Positions 59,286 to 64,000 of a DNA stretch of 64,000 bases are shown here, piece by piece. The notes under the pieces are model-generated. The model made no database searches, was not told where the DNA came from, and worked only from the letters and a program-made list of their open reading frames with translations. Source of the DNA: Nocardia sp. NBC_01329 (GTDB lineage: Bacteria; Actinomycetota; Actinomycetes; Mycobacteriales; Mycobacteriaceae); NCBI RefSeq assembly GCF_035956715.1, contig NZ_CP108381.1, positions 1,302,001-1,366,000 of the forward strand. Reading direction: 5' to 3'. The stretch's first letter is position 1; each line of letters begins with the position of its first letter. Position numbers and translations under genes: made by a program.

Positions 59286-60497
59286 GTGCGCACGTCCGGT
59301 AGCCGGCTATTCACCAGTGAGTCCGTGACCGAGGGTCATCCGGACAAGATCTGTGACGCCATCAGCGATTCCATCCTCGACTCCTTGCTCGCCCAGGACC
59401 CCCGCAGCCGGGTCGCCGTGGAAACCATGGTGACCACCGGCCAGGTGCATGTCGCGGGTGAGGTCACCACCGAGGCCTATGCGGATATCCCGCATATCGT
59501 GCGGGAGAAGATCCTGGAGATCGGATACGACTCCTCGGCAAAGGGATTCGACGGCAACTCCTGCGGTGTCAATATCGCGATCGGTGCCCAGTCGCCCGAT
59601 ATCGCGCAGGGTGTCGACACCTCGCACGAAGCGCGGGTCGGTGGCTCCGACGACGAGATCGAACAGCAGGGCGCCGGTGATCAGGGCCTGATGTTCGGTT
59701 ACGCGAACACCGACACCCCCGAACTCATGCCGTTGCCGATCGCGCTGGCCCACCGCCTGTCGCGCAAGCTCACCGAAGTGCGCAAGACCGGTGTGCTGCC
59801 GTATCTGCGCCCCGACGGCAAAACGCAGGTCACCATCGAATACGAGGGCGACAAGGCCGTGCGGCTGGATACCGTGGTGCTGTCCACCCAGCATGCCGCC
59901 GATATCGACCTGGACAATCTGCTGGCCCCGGATATCCGGGAGAAGGTCGTCGACGCCGTCCTGTCCGAGATCGCGATCCCCGATCTGGATATCTCCGATA
60001 TCCGCCTGCTGGTGAACCCGACCGGGAAGTTCGTACTCGGCGGCCCGATGGGCGACGCGGGCCTGACCGGCCGCAAGATCATCGTCGACACCTACGGCGG
60101 GATGGCCCGCCACGGTGGCGGCGCATTCTCCGGTAAAGACCCCTCGAAGGTCGACCGTTCGGCCGCCTACGCGATGCGCTGGGTCGCCAAGAACGTGGTC
60201 GCCGCCGGTCTGGCCGACCGTGTCGAGGTACAGGTGGCCTACGCGATCGGCAAATCCGCGCCGGTCGGCCTGTTCGTGGAGACCTTCGGTACCGAGAATG
60301 CCGATCCGGCCAAGATCTCGGCCGCCATCACCGAGGTATTCGATCTGCGGCCGGGGGCGATCATCCGCGATCTGGATCTGCTGCGCCCGATCTACGCGCC
60401 CACCGCCGCCTACGGGCATTTCGGCCGCACCGATATCGATCTGCCCTGGGAGCGCACCGACCGCGCGGAAAAGCTGCGCGCCGCCGCCGGACTGTAA
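59286..60497 (+). CDS. metK: S-adenosylmethionine synthetase
   Basis: The 403-residue enzyme makes SAM from methionine and ATP. Seen are the N-terminal [20 protein letters not shown], the loop signature [12 protein letters not shown], and the second signature [19 protein letters not shown], plus DLPWERTD near the end. The GTG at 59286 has AGAAGGA upstream and gives the same length as mycobacterial MetK; an in-frame TTG 18 bases earlier is less likely. The structured 298-base leader may regulate it. priA follows after 14 bases, but with its own start. Confidence 0.96.
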   Translation: MRTSGSRLFTSESVTEGHPDKICDAISDSILDSLLAQDPRSRVAVETMVTTGQVHVAGEVTTEAYADIPHIVREKILEIGYDSSAKGFDGNSCGVNIAIGAQSPDIAQGVDTSHEARVGGSDDEIEQQGAGDQGLMFGYANTDTPELMPLPIALAHRLSRKLTEVRKTGVLPYLRPDGKTQVTIEYEGDKAVRLDTVVLSTQHAADIDLDNLLAPDIREKVVDAVLSEIAIPDLDISDIRLLVNPTGKFVLGGPMGDAGLTGRKIIVDTYGGMARHGGGAFSGKDPSKVDRSAAYAMRWVAKNVVAAGLADRVEVQVAYAIGKSAPVGLFVETFGTENADPAKISAAITEVFDLRPGAIIRDLDLLRPIYAPTAAYGHFGRTDIDLPWERTDRAEKLRAAAGL

Positions 60498-60511
60498 GTT
60501 CCACGTCCCGC

Positions 60512-62743
60512 GTGGATCGACCACCGACCGACACCCCCGCCGACTCCGCGTCCGCGGGGGTGTCGGCCGAGTCGGGGCCGCCGCGCCGCCGGGCCGCTCG
60601 CGCGAAAAAGCCCGCGATACCGGAGACCGGGCCGATCGAGTACCCGATTGCCCGGGTGCTCCCGCTGCTCACCCCGGCGCATCTGGACCGCGATTTCGAC
60701 TATCTGGTGCCGCCGGAACTCGACGAGATCGCCCGGCCCGGTGTCCGGGTCCGGGTCCGATTCGCGGGACGGCTGGTGGACGGCTACCTGTTGTCCCGGC
60801 ACGCGGAATCCGAGCACCGGGGCAAACTCGTCCGGCTGGAACGGGTGGTATCCGCCGAACAGGTGCTCACCCCGGAGATCCTGCGACTCGCGACGACTGT
60901 GGCGGCCCGGTACGCCGGAACCCGTGCCGATGTACTGCGGCTGGCGGTCCCACCGCGGCATGCCCGGGTGGAGAACGGCGGGCCCGTCGAGAAGGGCGTA
61001 GGGCCGGAGCTCGCGCCGGTGTCCGTGGACGATCGGCAGAACCTACCTGTCGGAGCGGGCGGGCCGGCCGGCGGTACGGCGCAGCACGAACCGGCTCACC
61101 CCGGTGAACCCGTGCCGGAAGTCGACGCCCCGGCTTGGCATCGCTACCGGCACGGAGATGCCTTCCTCGCCGCGCTGGCGAACGGCCGGGGTCCGCGGGC
61201 TGCCTGGCAGGCGTTGCCGGGGGAGGACTGGGCGCGGCGGCTGGCCGAACTCGCGGCGGTGGTGGTCGCGGGTGGGCGCAGTGCCGTCCTGATGGTGCCC
61301 GATCAGCGTGATCTCGATCGCGTGCTGTGCGAATGCGAACGGCTGGTGGGTGATTCGGCTGTCGGACTGTCGGCCGGGCTGGGACCGGCGGCCCGATACC
61401 GACGCTGGCTGGCCGTACTGCGGGGCACCGCGCGCGTAGTGGTGGGTACCCGCAGCGCGGTTTTCGCGCCGGCGGCGGATCTCGGCCTCATCGCGATCTG
61501 GGACGACGGCGACGATACCTACGCCGAACCGCGTTCCCCGTATCCGCACGCGCGCGAAGTCGCCATGCTCCGGGCCCACGACACCGGGGCCGCCTTCGTA
61601 GCGGCGGGATTCGCCCGGACCGCCGAGGTCCAGGCGATCGTGGAATCCGGTTGGGCCCACGATCTGCTCGCCGACCGGGCGACCCTGCGGGCGGCCGCAC
61701 CGCGGATCAGCGCCCCCGGTGATACCGACGCTGCGCTGGAGCGGGACCCGATGGCGCGCGCGATCCGCATTCCGGCCGCTGCCTTCGCTGCCGCCCGGCA
61801 GGCACTCGCCGCTGGGGCCGGGGTGCTCGTACAGGTGCCGCGCCGCGGCTACGTTCCGGCGCTGGCCTGCACGAAATGCCGCACACCCGCGCGCTGTCGC
61901 CGGTGCGTGGGGCCGCTGTCGTTGCCCGGGGTCGACCGGCCCGCTACCGATTCGGGTGCCGCGCACAGCCCGGTCTGCAGGTGGTGCGGCCGCACCGAAG
62001 CGGCGTTCCGCTGTCCGGTCTGCGGCGGGCGGATACTGCGCGCCGTGGTGATCGGTGCCGCGCGGACCGCCGAGGAACTGGGCAGAGCGTTTCCCGGGGT
62101 GCCGATACGCGGGTCCAGCGGCGCGGCCCTGCTGGATACGGTGCCGCCGGGTCCCCAGGTGGTGGTGGCCACCGTGGGCGCCGAACCGCTGCTCGACGGG
62201 GGCTACGGTGTGGGGCTGCTGCTGGACGGCTGGGCGCTGCTCGGCCGCGCCGATCTGCGCGCCACCGAGGACACGTTGCGGCGTTGGTTGAGCGCCGCGG
62301 CCCTGGTGCGGCCGGAGGGTCAGGTGCTGGTGATGGCCGACCCCGCTGTGCCGACCGTGCAGGCCCTGCTGCGCTGGGATCCGGCGGGTCACGCGGCCGC
62401 CGAACTCGCCCAGCGGACCGAGGTCGGGTTTCCCCCGGCGGTGCGGATGGCGGCGGTCGACGGCACCTCGGCGGGGATCTCCGGTCTGCTGGCCGCCGCC
62501 GACCTACCGGTGGAGGTGGAGGTGCTGGGCCCGGTGCCGTTACCGCCCGGTGCGCGACCGCCGTCGAGTGCCCGCAACGCCGGCGACGACGCGGGGGCCG
62601 AGGTCGAACGGATACTGCTGCGTGTGCCGCGGCGGCGCGGCGCGGCCCTGGCGCGGGCGCTCATCGCGGCTCAGTCGATCCGCAGCAGTCAGCGGGCGGA
62701 TTCACCGCCGCGCGTTCAGATCGATCCCTTGGATATCGGCTGA
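60512..62743 (+). CDS. priA: PriA-like primosomal protein N' with degenerate helicase motifs
   Basis: The 743-residue protein has a PriA 3'-DNA-binding domain (about 50-135; RVLPLLTPAHLDRDFDYLVP), a RecA-like helicase region and the Cys-rich zinc region CTKCRTPARCRRCVG ... CRWCGRTEAAFRCPVCGG (about 450-510). The helicase is eroded: no GxGKT is present where the P-loop should be (the region reads ALANGRGPRAAWQALPG), and the DEAH box reads WDDGDD. A Pro/Gly/Glu-rich insert is seen at about 155-205. Actinobacterial PriA proteins are known to lack an intact ATPase, so it probably acts as a structural replication-restart protein. Confidence 0.88.
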   Translation: MDRPPTDTPADSASAGVSAESGPPRRRAARAKKPAIPETGPIEYPIARVLPLLTPAHLDRDFDYLVPPELDEIARPGVRVRVRFAGRLVDGYLLSRHAESEHRGKLVRLERVVSAEQVLTPEILRLATTVAARYAGTRADVLRLAVPPRHARVENGGPVEKGVGPELAPVSVDDRQNLPVGAGGPAGGTAQHEPAHPGEPVPEVDAPAWHRYRHGDAFLAALANGRGPRAAWQALPGEDWARRLAELAAVVVAGGRSAVLMVPDQRDLDRVLCECERLVGDSAVGLSAGLGPAARYRRWLAVLRGTARVVVGTRSAVFAPAADLGLIAIWDDGDDTYAEPRSPYPHAREVAMLRAHDTGAAFVAAGFARTAEVQAIVESGWAHDLLADRATLRAAAPRISAPGDTDAALERDPMARAIRIPAAAFAAARQALAAGAGVLVQVPRRGYVPALACTKCRTPARCRRCVGPLSLPGVDRPATDSGAAHSPVCRWCGRTEAAFRCPVCGGRILRAVVIGAARTAEELGRAFPGVPIRGSSGAALLDTVPPGPQVVVATVGAEPLLDGGYGVGLLLDGWALLGRADLRATEDTLRRWLSAAALVRPEGQVLVMADPAVPTVQALLRWDPAGHAAAELAQRTEVGFPPAVRMAAVDGTSAGISGLLAAADLPVEVEVLGPVPLPPGARPPSSARNAGDDAGAEVERILLRVPRRRGAALARALIAAQSIRSSQRADSPPRVQIDPLDIG

Positions 62744-63114
62744 CCGCGGGGGCCTTCGGCGAGCGCGGTGGCTGCCGCCGTCCATTCGCTTCTCGGCCCG
62801 GAGCGGTGGGTCGCTCCTGACGGGCTGACACGTTCGCGGCTGCCGCCTGATCGTCTCGGCGCCCACTCGATCGGCCGAGGTGGGCCGAGGCCGTTCGGCG
62901 AATGTGCCGGACGAGGGTTCTGGCTCCGTGCAGTCGGGCGGGAGAAGGCCCCACTGTCGGCGGACCGCAACGAGCGGCGCTCCACGTCTTCTGCGCTCAC
63001 TGATCTCGCGACGTCCGAACCGGTTGGGAATTTCCGGACCCAGGGTTGTGTTGGATAGATTGTCGATATATCGTCGATGCTACGCAAACCGATCGAGTAG
63101 CTCAGGAGGCTGCT
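62744..63114. other. Intergenic region with palindromic operator before PadR gene
   Basis: These 371 bases separate priA from the PadR gene and show no supported gene. Close to the PadR start is TCGATATATCG (63063-63073), whose core CGATATATCG is a perfect palindrome standing out in GC-rich DNA. TTGTGT at 63046 and TATATC at 63067 could be promoter elements. A PadR protein often represses itself from such a site. Confidence 0.5.
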
Positions 63115-63777
63115 ATGGAGAACATCGAGAACGCAGAATTTCGAATGGGTCGTGGGCGTCGCGGCCGTGGACCTCGGCCCGGCGGATTCGGACCGGGCGG
63201 ACCGCAGTTCCGGCACGGGGGACCGCCCGGCTTCGGACCTGGCTTCGGCGGGGGCTTCGGACCCGGTTTCGGCCCTGGTTTCGGGCCGGGATTCGGCCGT
63301 GGGCGGGGTCGCGGTGGTCGCGGCCGGCGCGGTGACGTCCGAGCGGCGATTCTGCTGCTGCTCACCGAGCGTCCCATGCACGGCTACGAGCTGATCCAGC
63401 AGATTCGCGAACGCAGTGACGACCTCTGGCGGCCCAGCCCGGGCTCCATCTACCCGGCGCTGTCCCAGCTGGAGGACGAAGGTCTCATCACCATCGAGAA
63501 GGTGGCCGGCCGCAAAACCGCGCAACTGACCGAGACAGGCACCGCCCATGTCGCCGAGCATCGTGCGGAGCTCGGCGATCCGTGGGCCGAAGTCAAGCAG
63601 GGGGTCGGCGAACAGGCCAGCGACCTGCGGGCCCTGATCCCGCCACTCCTGGGTGCGGTCGCGCAGGTAGCTGCCGCAGGTACCCCGGAACAGGCCGGCA
63701 AAGCGGCCGCGGTGCTCACCGACGCGCGTAAAGCGTTGTATCGCATCCTCGCCGGAGACGAGGAAACCGGAAAGTAA
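63115..63777 (+). CDS. PadR-family regulator with Gly-Phe-Gly-Pro-rich head
   Basis: The 220-residue protein has a very unusual N-terminal 75 residues of Arg/Gly and repeated GFGPGFG units. A PadR winged helix follows (about 76-150; AAILLLLTERPMHGYELIQQ, RPSPGSIYPALSQLEDEGLI), then a C-terminal helix for dimerisation. CAGGAGG lies about five bases before the ATG at 63115; a longer in-frame start is inside the operator. The head resembles RGG/GFG-type disordered regions and may bind nucleic acid or condense. A target beyond itself is not evident; the next gene is an exported protein 59 bases away. Confidence 0.88.
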   Translation: MENIENAEFRMGRGRRGRGPRPGGFGPGGPQFRHGGPPGFGPGFGGGFGPGFGPGFGPGFGRGRGRGGRGRRGDVRAAILLLLTERPMHGYELIQQIRERSDDLWRPSPGSIYPALSQLEDEGLITIEKVAGRKTAQLTETGTAHVAEHRAELGDPWAEVKQGVGEQASDLRALIPPLLGAVAQVAAAGTPEQAGKAAAVLTDARKALYRILAGDEETGK

Positions 63778-63839
63778 CGGGGTGGTCAAAACCTCGGGCA
63801 CCGGTTTTCCGGGGAGCCGGCAGGGTAGAAGATCAGGTG

Positions 63840-64000
63840 GTGAAACAGTATCGATGGCCGACGGGGCGGGACGGATCACCACGCGGCAGGTTCATCCGGC
63901 GGGCGGTGACCGTGGCCGTCGCACTGGCTGGGTCGGTGTTGCTCGCGAGCGTCGAGAGCACCGCCCAGCCAACGGGTTACCTGGCGCCGATGGTCCCCAC
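63840..64000 (+). CDS. Exported protein, N-terminal part (truncated by window end)
   Basis: A GTG (63840, or the adjacent in-frame GTG at 63837) opens a frame to the window edge. The first 54 residues show a basic head with twin arginines (RFIRRAVTVAVALAG) and a hydrophobic segment ending in Ala-containing VESTAQP, a Sec or possibly Tat signal peptide. The mature part (GYLAPMVPT) is too short to classify. It could be an esterase or similar secreted protein. Confidence 0.6.
   Translation, partial: MKQYRWPTGRDGSPRGRFIRRAVTVAVALAGSVLLASVESTAQPTGYLAPMVP

Overview
The window is very GC-rich, densely coded actinobacterial DNA with many GTG starts and ATGA/GTGA stop-start overlaps. Gene content and order point to Nocardia or a close relative in the Mycobacteriales. 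Recognisable blocks, in an order close to that remembered for M. tuberculosis, are ppiB-hisS, an Rv2578c-like radical SAM gene, a ypfJ-type metallopeptidase, aspS, rarA, alaS-ruvX-mltG-aroE, the aroC-aroK-aroB cluster, pepQ-efp-nusB, the complete pyrR-pyrB-pyrC-carA-carB-pyrF operon, and mihF-gmk-rpoZ-coaBC-metK-priA. No tRNA, rRNA, CRISPR array, integrase or complete insertion sequence was seen.

Region 1-9.6 kb is a type IV secretion/conjugation-like operon: a truncated Gly/Pro-rich protein, an SCO6880-type two-helix protein, a VirB4-like ATPase, a small IS3-OrfA-like HTH protein, a three-domain cell-wall enzyme, a lipoprotein, a VirD4/TraG-like coupling ATPase and a DUF4913 protein. It ends at a perfect 15-bp hairpin facing a convergent coiled-coil gene. 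No relaxase, integrase or att site lies inside the window.

Region 10-33 kb is mostly housekeeping: cyclophilin, tRNA synthetases, 2-oxoglutarate:ferredoxin oxidoreductase (korA/korB), RarA, RuvX, MltG and AroE. Accessory pieces are an SDR gene behind two KstR-type operators and an orphan EspC-like/Ala-rich pair with type VII secretion character. Region 34-40 kb holds aroB-aroK-aroC (minus strand), an A24 peptidase, and pepQ-efp-nusB (plus strand).

Region 40-46 kb is accessory: two TetR regulators with their own operators (one beside a quinone-oxidoreductase-like gene, one beside an alpha/beta hydrolase), an AlkB dioxygenase behind a LexA-like box, and a broken methyltransferase. Region 45.9-54.8 kb is the pyrimidine operon. 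Its mRNA leader contains a PyrR binding loop that can pair with the ribosome binding site. pyrC carries a 75-bp tandem duplication at its 5' end.

Region 54.8-56.5 kb is a gene-poor island with palindromes, 26-bp inverted repeats and a decayed TetR fragment. A second repeat cluster of similar architecture lies at 25.9-26.2 kb. The window closes with mihF to priA (PriA has degenerate helicase motifs), a PadR regulator with a Gly-Phe-Gly-Pro-rich head, and the start of an exported protein.
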